Counted from the first letter of the stretch, positions 1 through 9,197 are shown. The stretch is DNA of 64,000 nt from JACVRW01 sp963746825 (GCA_963746825.1 CAVVCU010000004.1:1-64000); one strand, 5' to 3'. The notes: generated by a model from the letters alone, not told the origin. A program made the numbers and translations.

Positions 1-12
1 GAGAGCGGTCAT
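1..12 (-). CDS. Start of a downstream gene, probably the second sugar ABC permease (cut by window edge)
   Basis: An ATG on the minus strand at position 12 overlaps the TGA of the preceding permease gene in an ATGA arrangement, and four codons (Met-Thr-Ala-Leu) are visible before the edge. Carbohydrate ABC importers of this kind normally encode two permeases in a row, so a MalG-type permease is the expected product. That assignment rests on context only. Confidence 0.4.
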
Positions 13-969
13 GCGGTTTCACCCTTTCTGATCTGCCGGTACAAGATGCTGGAGATGATCACCAGCACGAACGTCATGATGAACGCGATGGCCACGCCCG
101 GCCCGGTCCGGAAGTCCTGGAACACGGTGCGGTAGGCCAGCACCACCAGCGAGGTAGTGGCATCGACGGGGCCGCCGCCGGTGAGCAGGTAGATGGTGGG
201 GAAGTCGTTGACGCAGAAGATCGTCATCAGGATCCAACTGATGTAGGTCGACCGGCTGATGATCGGCAAGGTGATCTGGGTCAGTTGCTGCCACTTCGTC
301 GCCCCGTCCATGTTCGCGGCCTCGTAGACGGTGCCGTCGACCGAGGCCAACGCGGCCGAGATCATCAACATCATGAACGGGAAGCTGACCCACACCTTGA
401 AGATGCACACGGTGATCGCGGCCAGCGTCGGATCGGCCAGGAACAGCAACTCGCCCATACCTAGCGCACGGGCCAGGCTGGGGACCGGGCTGTCGGGGGT
501 GGCGACAAGCCAGTTCCAGGCCGTGGAGGACACCACGATCGGCACCACCCACGGCAACATCAACAGGACCTTGAACACGGTGTTGCCGGGGATCTTGGTC
601 CGCAGCAGCAACGCCAGTCCGAGGCCGATCAGCCAGGAGCCGAACACTCCGACGATGGTGAACACCAGAGTGAACCGGGCCGCTTCTCCAGAACGAGTCG
701 CTGGTCAGGACATCGACATAGTTCTGGAAACCGATGAACTCGCCGGTGATGATCAAGGTGCCCTTGTGCAGGGACTGGTTGAAGGCGTAGATCAGCGGGT
801 AGGCGTTGATCAACACCAGCAAGATCACCGACGGGGCGACCAGCACCACCATGGTCAACACGCCGCGCGACAACTGCTTGTTCGTGTTGTGCCGCAACGG
901 CTGACCCGAACCGGCTACTCCGACCCCGGCCTTCGCCTTCTGCAAACCCGTGGCGGACGTGGTGGACAT
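9..969 (-). pseudogene. Carbohydrate ABC transporter permease (MalF type), one frameshift
   Basis: This is an integral membrane permease of a binding-protein-dependent sugar importer. The first ~95 residues (a cytoplasmic tail, a first membrane segment and a loop) are in one frame. The rest, with several membrane helices and the EAA loop that contacts the ATPase (YEAANMDGA followed by ITLP), is in another. The break is one extra base near 681-686; removing it gives an uninterrupted protein of about 319 residues, the usual family length. The ATG at 969 has a GGGG ribosome site 8 bases upstream. It lies 39 bases after the binding-protein gene and overlaps the next gene by 4 bases. A consensus error is more likely than real decay. 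Confidence 0.85.
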
Positions 970-1008
970 CTCAATCACCCCAACCGGTCGACAATGACGC
1001 CGCGGTGA

Positions 1009-2333
1009 TCATTTGATGGCCTCTTCGATGCCGGTCTGCAGCTTGGTCAGCGCTTCTCTTCGAATCCGTCTTGCCCTGCAGCATGGTCTGGGCGAACTGG
1101 GTGAGTGCCTGGCCACCGTCGACCGAGGCGAGGCCGGCGAACAGCTTGGTGCCCGTGGCCGCGTAGGTGGTGGCGATCGGTGTGTACTCCTTGACGATCT
1201 TGACCTGTGACGGGCTCTTCTTGAACGCCTCGGAGTCGGTGATCGACTTCAGCACCGGCACGCCGCCGACCAGACCGGCGTCCCAGTACTGGTGGATGTT
1301 CTTGAAGTAGTAGGTCATGAACGCCTCCGACGCGTCCTGCGACGGGGTCTGGGTGTACATCATGATGCTGTTGACGAAGTGCAGCGTCGCCTTGTCGCCG
1401 TGCGCGCCGGCGATCGGGCTGACCACCTCCAGATCGTCCGCAACCGCCGCCGCTTGGCTCTGCAGGGCGGCACTGTTGAAGCCCAGGGCCACCTTGCTCT
1501 TGGCCCACTGGGTGTTCAGGTTGTCGGTGGTGTAGCTGACTGAGCCCGGGTCGATGATGCCCTCGCTGACCATCTGCCGCACGAGGTCCATCGACTCGAT
1601 GTTCCGGTCGGTGACGCAGTCGGCCTTGCCGTCCGGGGTGAACAGGCCGCCACCGTTCATGATCATCAGTGCGACCATGGAGTGCGAGCCGAGGTTGTTC
1701 CCTGCGCCGGTGCCGATGCCGTAGCCGAACACACCGATCTTCTTCAACGCCTTGCCGACGCTGATCCAGCTGTCGAAGTCGGTGGGTGCTTCGACGCCGG
1801 CCTTCTCCAGCAGTGCCTTGTTGGACCACACGATGCGCGCATCCAACTGCCACGGCACCGCCGCGTACCCACCGTCGACCTTGTTCGCCTCCAGGATTCC
1901 CGGCAGGAAATCGTCGTACATCCCATCGGACTTCCAGGACTCGAGCAGCTTGTCGGCGTAGGCGATCGCCCCCTGCTCGGCGAACTGGAACGGCTGGAAA
2001 CCACCGCCACTGGACACGGCCGGGCCGGTCCCAGACGCGATCGCGGAGGAGTAGGTCTGGTAGAAGTTGTTCCACGGAATGATCTGGTAGGTCGCCTTGC
2101 CCATCCCAGCTGGCGGGGCGTAGGCCTCGGTGATCTTCTTGCCCAGGTCGTTGTAGGCCGGTGGCGCCCCACGGCTGATCCCAGAACTTGATCGGATCCG
2201 CCGATCCGCCGCCACCGCCGGTATTGCTCGAACCTGACACGTTGCACGCCGCCAACGTCGGAACGGCAGCCGCAGCGGCGGCGAGGCCCAAAAAGCCGCG
2301 ACGGCTCATCGGGCTAGGGGTGAAACCACTCAT
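1009..2333 (-). pseudogene. Sugar ABC transporter substrate-binding lipoprotein, two frameshifts
   Basis: This is an extracytoplasmic solute-binding protein (family 1) for a sugar importer. The N-terminus has a twin-arginine-like SRRGFLG motif, an alanine-rich hydrophobic stretch and a lipobox ending in LAAC, so it is probably exported by Tat or Sec and lipid-anchored. The start at 2333 has an AGAAGGAG site 7 bases upstream. Two single-base insertions break the frame, one in the C-run at 2167-2170 and one near 1057. Correcting both gives about 440 residues ending at the TGA at 1009-1011. The permease follows and the dehydrogenase operon genes precede it. The sugar cannot be named from sequence. 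Confidence 0.85.
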
Positions 2334-2406
2334 GGTGCTGCTCCTTCTGCGGCCATTGAGGCCGACTCTTGGTTGGGGTGAAATGAATGCCTCACGAGAT
2401 CGGAGC

Positions 2407-3217
2407 TCAGTTCCGGTCGTGCTGCTGATGTGGTGCCGCGGTGGCGATGTCGGTCTCTAGTCCGTCAAGATCGTTGGCGGGCTCGCCGCCGGTGATGAGC
2501 CGATGGAGGCGCCGCCAGGTGGCTCGGTGGCCCGACTCGTAGAGGGTGGGAGCGATCTGCGCCCCACTCGGGCTGATGATGGTGAGGTGGGCGGGTCGCG
2601 CCGTCTCCCCACTCGGAATCTCGACCTCGATGCTGCCGTCGGAAGTGAGCAGGCGAACCGTGGCGTGTTCGGGTGTGGCATTGGTGCAGACCACACTGAG
2701 GTCCACCGCGACACCGTTTGCGCGTCCTTCGCCGACATATCCGTGCTCAGAGCGCTGCAGGATCTCGAGATCCGTCACCGGTCCAAGCGAGAGCTCTCAG
2801 CAGACTGAGCTGATCAAGCAATGCACGGTCGAGGTCAGTGCCGACGCGAACCACGATCCGGCACTCCAGACGGCTTTGCGGACCGATTGCGGTGTGAAGG
2901 GCTTCGCTTGCTGCAGCCAGGACCGGGTTCGACGCCCAGGTCGAGTCGACCACGACCACGCCATGGTCGGCGGCGAGGGCGCGAAGTCCGCCAAGGTCCT
3001 CAGGTCCGGGTTGTACCACGATGACACCGGCCGCTCCGTTGTGGAGGGCCTGAACGACGGCGGCGGGCCAGCGTCCGGAACCGTCGACCACGATGACACC
3101 TCCGGCGCGTGAATCGGCCGCGGGTGTGTAGGAGAGCGGCAGCGAGGCGAGCACAGCGTCGCTGGCGCGCGTTGTCCGGACCGACTCTGAGGCGAAGATG
3201 TTGAGCGTGGCGGTCAT
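2407..3217 (-). pseudogene. Unrecognised sugar-operon protein, one frameshift
   Basis: I do not recognise this family. After removing one extra base near 2785 the gene encodes about 269 residues with no signal peptide and no clear membrane segment. The N-terminal half is an alternation of hydrophobic strands and helices (GGVIVVDG, GVIVVQPGP, HGVVVVDSTW), which looks like a Rossmann-type fold. The C-terminal part is beta-rich and resembles the substrate-side half of Gfo/Idh/MocA enzymes. The ATG overlaps the dehydrogenase stop by 4 bases (ATGA), so the two are translationally coupled and probably act together on the imported sugar. The binding protein starts 73 bases downstream. Confidence 0.6.
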
Positions 3218-4272
3218 GCCACGGCCTGCTTCGCGTCGGTGCACCGGATTGATTCGGCGGCGGTATCAGCCAGCATGATCGCGAAACGGAGGTCGTCGAT
3301 CAGTGCCTGGGTGGGTGGCGCTTTCTGTTCACCACGGACGATGGCCGCGAGATCGCGCCACTCACCTTCATAGCCGTTGTGGCTTTCCGGTCCGAACACC
3401 GACGCCCGGCGGGCGGTGCGGATCGTGGTCACCCCGGAGCCGGCGTGGACGTAGGACGGCGGGAACTCGATATGCAGCGCCAGTTCGTTGCTGAACGCCT
3501 CGAGAGCCCAGTCCGGACGCCAGGTCGCCGTCATCGCCGCGTGCAACTGGATCCGCTTCCCCCCTGCGGTCAACACGACCTGGTACCCGAGCGGCGCGAT
3601 GACGTGGGCCCGGAGAACCTTGACGTCGTCGAACCGCGGGAGGAGAGCGCGGACCAGCGGCAGGTCGTGAATCGCGAGACCCATGACGCCGCCGTGCACC
3701 ATTGCGGCTCGAACCTCGACGTCGTCGAGATCTCGCGAGGGGAAGGTGGGCCGGGTGATCACCTCGGTGGCGAAGTCCTCGAACCGTGGGTTCGGTGGCA
3801 ACACGATCGACGAGCGGATGGTGTGGCTGGTCGCCGGAAGGTCACCCCAGTTGGCGACCGCCGCCTTCCAGGCCGGATCGAACGTGTGCATGGCACCGAC
3901 GATGATCGGCACACCTGTCTCTGCTGAGACGGCCGCGATCTCGGTCGCTTCCTCACCGGACATGGCGAACGGCTTCTCGCACAGAACCGCCTTCTTGCCG
4001 GCGCGGCAGGCCGCGATCACCTGAGCGGCATGGAACCTGTGCGGACTGCAGATCGCGACGACCTCGACCCGCGGATCATCCAGCAGTGCATCGATCCTGG
4101 TCGAGTGTGCGGCCCCGACCCGCCCCGCTACCGAGGCAGCGACTGTCGCGTCGATGTCGTTGACATGGGCGACCGCAAAGGTCTCCGTGAGCCGGGCCAG
4201 CGTGGGTAGATGGATCGCTTGCGTCACAGGTCCGGCGCCGAGGAACCCTACGCCGATCTTCCCTCTTGGCAC
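3214..4272 (-). CDS. Gfo/Idh/MocA family NAD(P)-dependent oxidoreductase
   Basis: This predicted cytoplasmic dehydrogenase of 352 residues belongs to the glucose-fructose / inositol dehydrogenase family, oxidising a sugar or cyclitol hydroxyl with NAD(P). The N-terminal dinucleotide fold has GFLGAG at residues 9-14, and the family EKP motif is present in CEKPF near residue 98, where the lysine is catalytic. The GTG start at 4272 has a strong AGGAGG site 6-7 bases upstream. It heads the minus-strand operon with the unknown protein, the binding protein and the permease. A 16-base palindrome and the shared TetR-site-like motif lie directly upstream, so control by the divergent TetR regulator is likely. 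The exact substrate is not predictable. Confidence 0.85.
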   Translation of the reverse strand: MPRGKIGVGFLGAGPVTQAIHLPTLARLTETFAVAHVNDIDATVAASVAGRVGAAHSTRIDALLDDPRVEVVAICSPHRFHAAQVIAACRAGKKAVLCEKPFAMSGEEATEIAAVSAETGVPIIVGAMHTFDPAWKAAVANWGDLPATSHTIRSSIVLPPNPRFEDFATEVITRPTFPSRDLDDVEVRAAMVHGGVMGLAIHDLPLVRALLPRFDDVKVLRAHVIAPLGYQVVLTAGGKRIQLHAAMTATWRPDWALEAFSNELALHIEFPPSYVHAGSGVTTIRTARRASVFGPESHNGYEGEWRDLAAIVRGEQKAPPTQALIDDLRFAIMLADTAAESIRCTDAKQAVA

Positions 4273-4288
4273 CGTTGCCTCCTGAAAA

Positions 4289-4319
4289 GTTATCAGTTGA
4301 TAACCGATCGTTCGTTCAT
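4289..4319. promoter_or_regulatory. Probable TetR operator between the sugar operon and its regulator
   Basis: Positions 4289-4304 read GTTATCAGTTGATAAC, an inverted repeat with perfect 7-base arms around a 2-base centre. It is followed directly at 4305-4319 by CGATCGTTCGTTCAT. The identical 15-mer recurs at 5338-5352 in front of the second TetR gene. The site sits 17 bases upstream of the dehydrogenase start, where a bound repressor would block transcription. Regulator identity is inferred. Confidence 0.7.
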
Positions 4320-4393
4320 CTTCCGGTAAACATAAACGGCTGCTAGAGTTTCGTCAACCGGTTCGAAGGTCTCTTTTTGGTGGGAGGGCCGTT

Positions 4394-5017
4394 TTGGCAG
4401 AGCTGTCCAGGCCCACGGCGCGCGGGCCCTATCGCAACGGCATCAAACGCCGCGAGCAGATCGTCGAGTCTGCATCGAACGTGTTCGCCGAGTTCGGTTA
4501 CAGCGGCGGCTCTATTCGCACCATTGCCGCGCGCGTTGGCATCTCGCCCGCGACCCTCATCCAACACTTCGGAAGCAAGGAAGGCATCCTCGAAGCCGTG
4601 CTCGAGGATTGGGCCGAGCAGAGTGCGGTCCACTTCCCGGACGACATGCACGGTCTCGCGTACTTCGATGCCACGCGAGGGGTGATGGATTTTCACCTCA
4701 AGCATCGCGGGCTGATTGAGCTCTTCCTCACCATGACCGCCGAAGCCTCGAGCCCGGTTCATCCGGCTCGCAAGTTCATCCAGCGCCGGTACACCGATAC
4801 GTACGCGGGGTTCGTGAGACACCTGCGCGAGGCTCGAAAATCGGGCGAGGTCCACCTCGCCGAGGATGAGATCGCCTACGAGGCCCGCCTCCTGATGGCC
4901 GTGATGGACGGCCTGGAACTGCAGTGGCTCATCGACCCCAGCGTTGATCTCACCCGTCTCTTCAACCGCTGCTTGGACGAGTGCATCCGCCGCTGGACGA
5001 TGCCGAGCGATCGCTGA
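4394..5017 (+). CDS. TetR/AcrR family transcriptional regulator
   Basis: This is a 207-residue one-component repressor. The N-terminal TetR helix-turn-helix spans roughly residues 20-66, with the family signature around GYSGGSIRTIAARVGIS and HFGSKEGIL. The C-terminal ligand and dimer domain is typical in length. The TTG start is chosen because a GGGAGGG site lies 5 bases upstream. It is divergent from the sugar operon with the operator in between, so it most likely represses that operon and itself, induced by a sugar or a catabolite. The next gene is a clear paralogue, sharing the GPY N-terminus and an AEAS...HPAR segment in the C-terminal domain. Confidence 0.88.
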   Translation: MAELSRPTARGPYRNGIKRREQIVESASNVFAEFGYSGGSIRTIAARVGISPATLIQHFGSKEGILEAVLEDWAEQSAVHFPDDMHGLAYFDATRGVMDFHLKHRGLIELFLTMTAEASSPVHPARKFIQRRYTDTYAGFVRHLREARKSGEVHLAEDEIAYEARLLMAVMDGLELQWLIDPSVDLTRLFNRCLDECIRRWTMPSDR

Positions 5018-5374
5018 GCGCATCTTTCATCCACGCCCCGCCCACCCCGTTGTCGGCTCTAAGCCACTCCTGACCCGACGACCGAGGCTCTCTGCCGAAA
5101 CGGCGTGCTAAGCAAGCGACGGACCCTTGCAGCGAGGAACCTCGGGCGCGCCAACCGTTGTCTTCGTCGTCCCGCCTCGCGAGGGGTCGACCTCCATCGA
5201 GACTGCCGAACCAGTGCCGGCTCGCGATGGGTTTCCCTGACCTCCTGACGCATGTCGGTGGGCCCATGACCCAAGCATTGTGACCTGAATCACACCACGT
5301 CAACTACGATCGGTCGATCGTCTTTGGTATTGTAAAACGATCGTTCGTTCATACTTTGAAGGGTCGGTTCTAAG
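5018..5374. promoter_or_regulatory. Intergenic region with two candidate TetR sites before the second regulator
   Basis: No gene is visible in these 357 bases. Two sites stand near the downstream end: an inverted repeat ACGATCGGTCGATCGT at 5306-5321 (7-base arms, 2-base centre), and at 5338-5352 the 15-mer CGATCGTTCGTTCAT, identical to the one at 4305-4319. The second regulator starts 22 bases later, so both sites lie in its promoter. Autorepression is the simplest reading. Confidence 0.6.
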
Positions 5375-6028
5375 GTGGATTTGCACTTGGTTCATCGGCG
5401 CGGGCCGTACCAGACCGGAGAAGCCCGCCGCTTGCAGATCGTCAACGCAACCACCACGGTCTTCGGAAGGGACGGCTATGTCGGTGGATCACTACGACGG
5501 ATCGCCGCAGAGGTCGGCGTAACTGAGCCCGCCCTGTTGCGGCACTTCGGCTCCAAGAGCGCCTTGCTGCTGGCCACCCTGGCCTACTGGGAAGCCGACA
5601 TGGAGCTGACCCACATCCATCCTCATCGCATCGGGCAAACGCCCCTCGGGCTCCTCCGGGCTCAAGTCGCCCGGCGCCAGCAACTGGAGGAACCTCGACA
5701 GTTCTATGCCGTCATCACCGCTGAAGCGTCGACTTACACCAGCCACCCCGCCCGCGACTTCGTCGCGAAACGGCACGCTCGTCAGACAGCAGCGCTCTCC
5801 GATCTTTTGGTCGACGCATCCAACCTCGGCGAGATCGACCAGCTCAGCCCCGCCCGTGCTCAGTCCGAGGCGTGCGTGATCGTCGCGCTCCTCCACGGAT
5901 TGGAGCTCCAAGGTCTCCTCGACCCCGCCGCAGACGTGCCGGCTCTTCTCGACGTCTATCTCAGCACCGCGCTACAGCGCAGGGCGGCGCCTCATGACGT
6001 GCAACAGACATCGAACAGCGTTTCCTAG
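5375..6028 (+). CDS. TetR/AcrR family transcriptional regulator, paralogue of the preceding gene
   Basis: This 217-residue protein has an N-terminal TetR DNA-binding domain (GYVGGSLRRIAAEVGVT and HFGSKSALL) and an all-helical C-terminal domain. It shares the RRGPY-type N-terminus and the AEAS...HPARDF block with the regulator at 4394, pointing to a tandem duplication with the operators kept. The GTG at 5375 overlaps its own AAGGTGG site, so initiation could instead be at the in-frame TTG at 5387, 8 bases beyond that site. Downstream lie the insertion sequences, so the rest of its locus may have been lost. Confidence 0.85.
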   Translation: MDLHLVHRRGPYQTGEARRLQIVNATTTVFGRDGYVGGSLRRIAAEVGVTEPALLRHFGSKSALLLATLAYWEADMELTHIHPHRIGQTPLGLLRAQVARRQQLEEPRQFYAVITAEASTYTSHPARDFVAKRHARQTAALSDLLVDASNLGEIDQLSPARAQSEACVIVALLHGLELQGLLDPAADVPALLDVYLSTALQRRAAPHDVQQTSNSVS

Positions 6029-6307
6029 ACCCGCCGGGTCGACAACTCCTCGATCAGCTCGTCCCCTGCGGACATGCCGACCATGCATCGTTGGCCGCAG
6101 GCTACTACCAGCGATGGCACATCAAGTTGACGGCTGGCGAGGGCTCCCGAGGATGGGCCTCTATGTTGCAAGTCGGCGAGGGGGTACGTACCCCCGAGTA
6201 GGTACCTCCTGGCTGAGGTGGGGGGTACGTTGCTGGGTGGTGGGTGTGGTCGAACGCCGCAGCGAAGAGCAGAGTCCGAGGCTGGAAGCTTTGCCACGCA
6301 GCTTGCC
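6029..6307. other. Gene-free region between the TetR gene and the first IS110 gene
   Basis: No convincing gene is present. A perfect 16-base palindrome, GGGGGTACGTACCCCC, lies at 6180-6195, and related GGTACC and GGGGGTACGT words follow at 6201-6230. This stretch should include the right end of the first IS110 element, but I cannot fix the boundary because IS110 elements lack terminal inverted repeats. Confidence 0.4.
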
Positions 6308-7441
6308 TTAGGCAGTCAGTCGTGCCTCGTTTGCGTCGACCGCACCCACTCTTGTCATAGTCGGCCAAGCCGGCTGGGGAACCTCGTCGGCCAGAGCAGC
6401 GGGACTGCTGGCGTGGCGGTCGGCGTCGTGACGCATGGTGGTGAACACGATGTCGGAGATTCGCCGTTTCACGCAGCGGAGGGCCTCGCGTTTGGTCTTG
6501 CCGGCGGCGCGTTTGCGTTCGTAGTAGGCGCGGCCTTCGGTGTCGCCACGAATTTGGGTGAGCGCGATCGTGTAGAGGGACCGGTTGAGCTGCCGGTTCC
6601 CGCCGGGATTGAACCGGTGCCGGACGGTGCGGCCGGAGGAGGCCGGCAGCGGCGCGCTGCCGTTGGCGGCGGCGAACGCGTTCCGGTTGGGGTAGCGGCG
6701 GATGTCGACGACCTCGGCGATGAACCGGGCCGCGACCAGCGGCCCGACGCCGTACAGGTCGGTCAACGTGGTGTCGGCGGCGGCGACCAGCCCGGCGATC
6801 TGTCGTTTCAGGTCCGCTGTCTCGGTGTCGATGGCGATGACGCGTTCGAGGCGGCGCCGGCACAAGACGGCGCGGACGCTGGTGTCGTCTCCGAGCAGTT
6901 CGAGCGCGGCCCGGACCCGGGCGCGGGTGGTCAGGGTCGGAATGAGCTGCTGGTAGCCGGCGCGGAGACCGCCCAGCTCGGCGTGGGCCCGGTTCACCAA
7001 TGCGCCGCGTTCCTGGACCAGGTCCTCGCGGTAGTCCAGCAGCGCGCGCAGATCCGCGGCGGGGCCGACGGTCAGCCGGACCGGCGGCAGTTGCTGCTCC
7101 CGGGCGGTGATCCGGGCGATCGCTAACGCGTCGACCGGATCGGTTTTGCCCTTGCCGAGCTGGCCGCGGCGCTCTCGGGAGGTCATCAAGGTGGGCACCT
7201 CCACCACCGCCACGCTGCGGTCGGGCTGCCAGCACACGACCAGGTGCACCGCGACCGCGCGGCCGAAGTTCCCGGACCCTTCGATGCCCACCCGCACCAC
7301 CTGGTGGGTGTCCAACCAGTCGACGAGCCGGGCGAAACCGCGCTCGGTGTTAGGAACCTCGCCGCCGGCGATAAGCCGGCCGGTGTCGTCGACGACCGCC
7401 ACCGCGAGCGTGTCCTTGTGGGTGTCTATTCCAGCGATCAC
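6308..7441 (-). CDS. IS110 family transposase, apparently intact
   Basis: This DEDD recombinase of an IS110-type insertion sequence has 377 residues from the chosen start. The RuvC-like N-terminal domain begins GIDTHKD, with further acidic residues in GIEGSG and TDPVDA. The C-terminal Tnp20 domain has the YGVGPLVAARF helix-hairpin-like segment and the conserved serine region PASSGRTVRHR. The GTG at 7441 is preferred because an AGAAGG site lies 8 bases upstream; the GTG at 7450 would overlap that site. It is divergent from a second, different IS110 gene. Members of this family use a structured bridge RNA from the element's non-coding end to choose target and donor sites. Confidence 0.9.
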   Translation of the reverse strand: MIAGIDTHKDTLAVAVVDDTGRLIAGGEVPNTERGFARLVDWLDTHQVVRVGIEGSGNFGRAVAVHLVVCWQPDRSVAVVEVPTLMTSRERRGQLGKGKTDPVDALAIARITAREQQLPPVRLTVGPAADLRALLDYREDLVQERGALVNRAHAELGGLRAGYQQLIPTLTTRARVRAALELLGDDTSVRAVLCRRRLERVIAIDTETADLKRQIAGLVAAADTTLTDLYGVGPLVAARFIAEVVDIRRYPNRNAFAAANGSAPLPASSGRTVRHRFNPGGNRQLNRSLYTIALTQIRGDTEGRAYYERKRAAGKTKREALRCVKRRISDIVFTTMRHDADRHASSPAALADEVPQPAWPTMTRVGAVDANEARLTA

Positions 7442-7862
7442 AACTGTCACCTTCTGCTCGATGAGACCGCTGGGCCGGCGACGCGCAAGCACTCTGGGGC
7501 GGCTGCTGGCTGTCACGCCGCGTTGCCCCAAGCCTCTATCGGGCGTCCTCGCCGACCATCACCGCCACCGGGAGGCAGCCATCAATCAGAGCCTCACCAT
7601 CACTGGCGGGCAGCATAAGGTTGAGCCTTCCCGGTGACGTCGCGGGCCCCAGCACTCGCCGGAGCAAGCCGAGCATCCCAGAGTGCATGAGGTGTAATCG
7701 GTTGCGCTCTTCGAGTCGCTGCACTGGCTGATGAGAATGGGGGGTCGGCCGGCGACGTCGACACACACTGGTGCGGGCGAGCCCGTTGAGGTGTATGGCG
7801 CGGGGGTCTCGGTTGCCGCTGGATTGTTGCAAGAGAGCACGCGGGTCTGTGTCCTGGCAGAG
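7442..7862. other. Non-coding region between the two IS110 genes, candidate bridge RNA source
   Basis: No protein gene is supported here; the short frames on both strands lack family features. In IS110-subgroup elements the bridge RNA is encoded upstream of the transposase, so one candidate on each strand is expected in this interval. I could not delimit the two internal loops that would pair with target and donor DNA. Confidence 0.4.
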
Positions 7863-7917
7863 GTCCCTCCGGACCGGCGCGGTGAGGCGATGGTCGCCTC
7901 ACGAGTGAAGGAGGGAC
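7863..7917 (+). promoter_or_regulatory. Nested hairpin covering the ribosome binding site of the second IS110 transposase
   Basis: An outer stem pairs GTCCCTCC (7863-7870) with GGAGGGAC (7910-7917). An inner stem pairs GTGAGGCGA (7882-7890) with TCGCCTCAC (7894-7902) around a TGG loop. The GGAGGG of the outer stem is the ribosome site of the ATG at 7921, 5 bases away. The fold would hide it, which suggests translational restraint of transposase, or it may be part of the bridge RNA. Function is inferred. Confidence 0.6.
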
Positions 7918-7920
7918 GCC

Positions 7921-9152
7921 ATGGAGGTCATGTTCGATCGGGTCGCCGGGCTCGATGTCGGCAAGGATTCGGTGACAGTGTGTCTGCGCACGCCGGGTTC
8001 ACGGGGGCGGCGGAGCGAGACGCGGACGTTCAAGACGACGACAGGGTCGTTGCAGCTGATGCGGGACTGGCTGGTCGAGGCCGGGGTGAGCATTGCGGCG
8101 ATGGAGTCGACCTCCACCTACTGGAAGCCAGCCTTCTACTGCCTGGAAGAGGTCATGGAAGTGTGGCTGCTCAACGCGGCGCACATGAAGGCGGTGCCCG
8201 GGGCGGAAGAGTGACGTCCGGGATGCGGAGTGGATCGCGCAGCTGCTCGAGCACGGGTTGCTGGCGCCGTCGTTCGTGCCGCCGCCGGAGATCCGCCGAT
8301 TGCGGATGCTCACCCGGTATCGGACGCAGCTGATGGGAGATCGGGCCCGCGAGATCGTCAGGTTGGAGCTGATGTTGGAGGACGCGTCGATCAAGTTGTC
8401 CTCGGTGGTGTCGAGCCTGAAGACGGTGTCGGCGCGGGCCATGTTGGCCGCGATGATCGACGGCGAAACCGATCCGCTGCGGCTCGCCGACATGGCCAAG
8501 GGCAAGCTGCGGCGCAAGATCCCCGACCTGGCTCAGGCGTTGACCGGTCACTTCGATGCCAACCATGCCCGGCTGGCCCGCTCGATGCTGCGGCGGCTGG
8601 AGTTGGTCGAGCAGGCGCTGGCCGAGCTGGATGCGGTGCATCGATGAAGCCTGCCGGCCGTGGCAGCACCAGATCGACCTGCTGCAAACCATTCCCGGAG
8701 TCGGGCCGAAGGTCGCGCAGGTCATCGTGGCCGAGACCGGCGCCGACATGACCCGGTTCCCGACCGCCGCCCATCTGGCCGCCTGGGCCGGTTTGGCGCC
8801 GGCGATGCACGAGTCCGCCGGCAAACAGACACCGGCCGGGAAGCGGCACGGCAACAAATGGCTGACCGCGATGCTGGTCGAGGCCGCCGGATCGGTCGGG
8901 CGGATGCACGGCAAGAACTACCTGGCCGCCCAGCATGCCCGGTTGCTGAAACGGCGCGGGATGGGCCGGGCCCAAGTCGCGGTCGCGCACTCGATCTTGG
9001 TTGCGGCCTACTGGATGCTGAAACGCGACGAGCCCTACCACGACCTGGGCGCTGACTGGCACCGCCGCCGCAGCAACGAAGCCCACACTCGACGGCTGGT
9101 CGCCCAGCTCGAACATCTCGGACACCAGGTGACCCTCAACCCAGCCGCCTAA
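7921..9152 (+). pseudogene. IS110 family transposase, two frameshifts
   Basis: This second IS110 recombinase is about 409 residues once two extra bases are removed, one in the G-run at 8200-8203 and one near 8638. The N-terminal RuvC-like domain has GLDVGKD and the acidic MESTSTYWKP region. The middle carries the coiled linker, and the C-terminal Tnp20 part shows QTIPGVGPKVAQVIVAE, LAAWAGLAP and the SAGKQTPAGKRHGN block. The ATG at 7921 follows GGAGGGACGCC. The product is different enough from the transposase at 6308 to be a separate element. Whether the frameshifts are real cannot be judged, because similar ones occur in ordinary genes of this window. Confidence 0.85.
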
Positions 9153-9166
9153 GCACTAGCTCCTCG

Positions 9167-9197
9167 GGCAGCGTCGAGTGATCCGCCCGACGCTGCC
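9167..9197 (+). terminator. Terminator-like hairpin after the second IS110 transposase
   Basis: Arms of 10 perfect bases (GGCAGCGTCG at 9167-9176 and CGACGCTGCC at 9188-9197) enclose an 11-base loop, 14 bases after the transposase stop. No T-run follows, so it may be a structural end of the element rather than a true terminator. Confidence 0.5.

Larger units (their letters stand above)
6029..9197. mobile_element. Pair of head-to-head IS110-family insertion sequences (outer limits approximate)
   Basis: Two unrelated-looking IS110 transposase genes point away from each other and share a 479-base intergenic region (7442-7920), which should contain both left ends. Neither element shows terminal inverted repeats or target duplications that I can identify, as is usual for the family. 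The given limits run from the upstream TetR gene to the hairpin after the second transposase and should be read as outer bounds. Confidence 0.6.
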
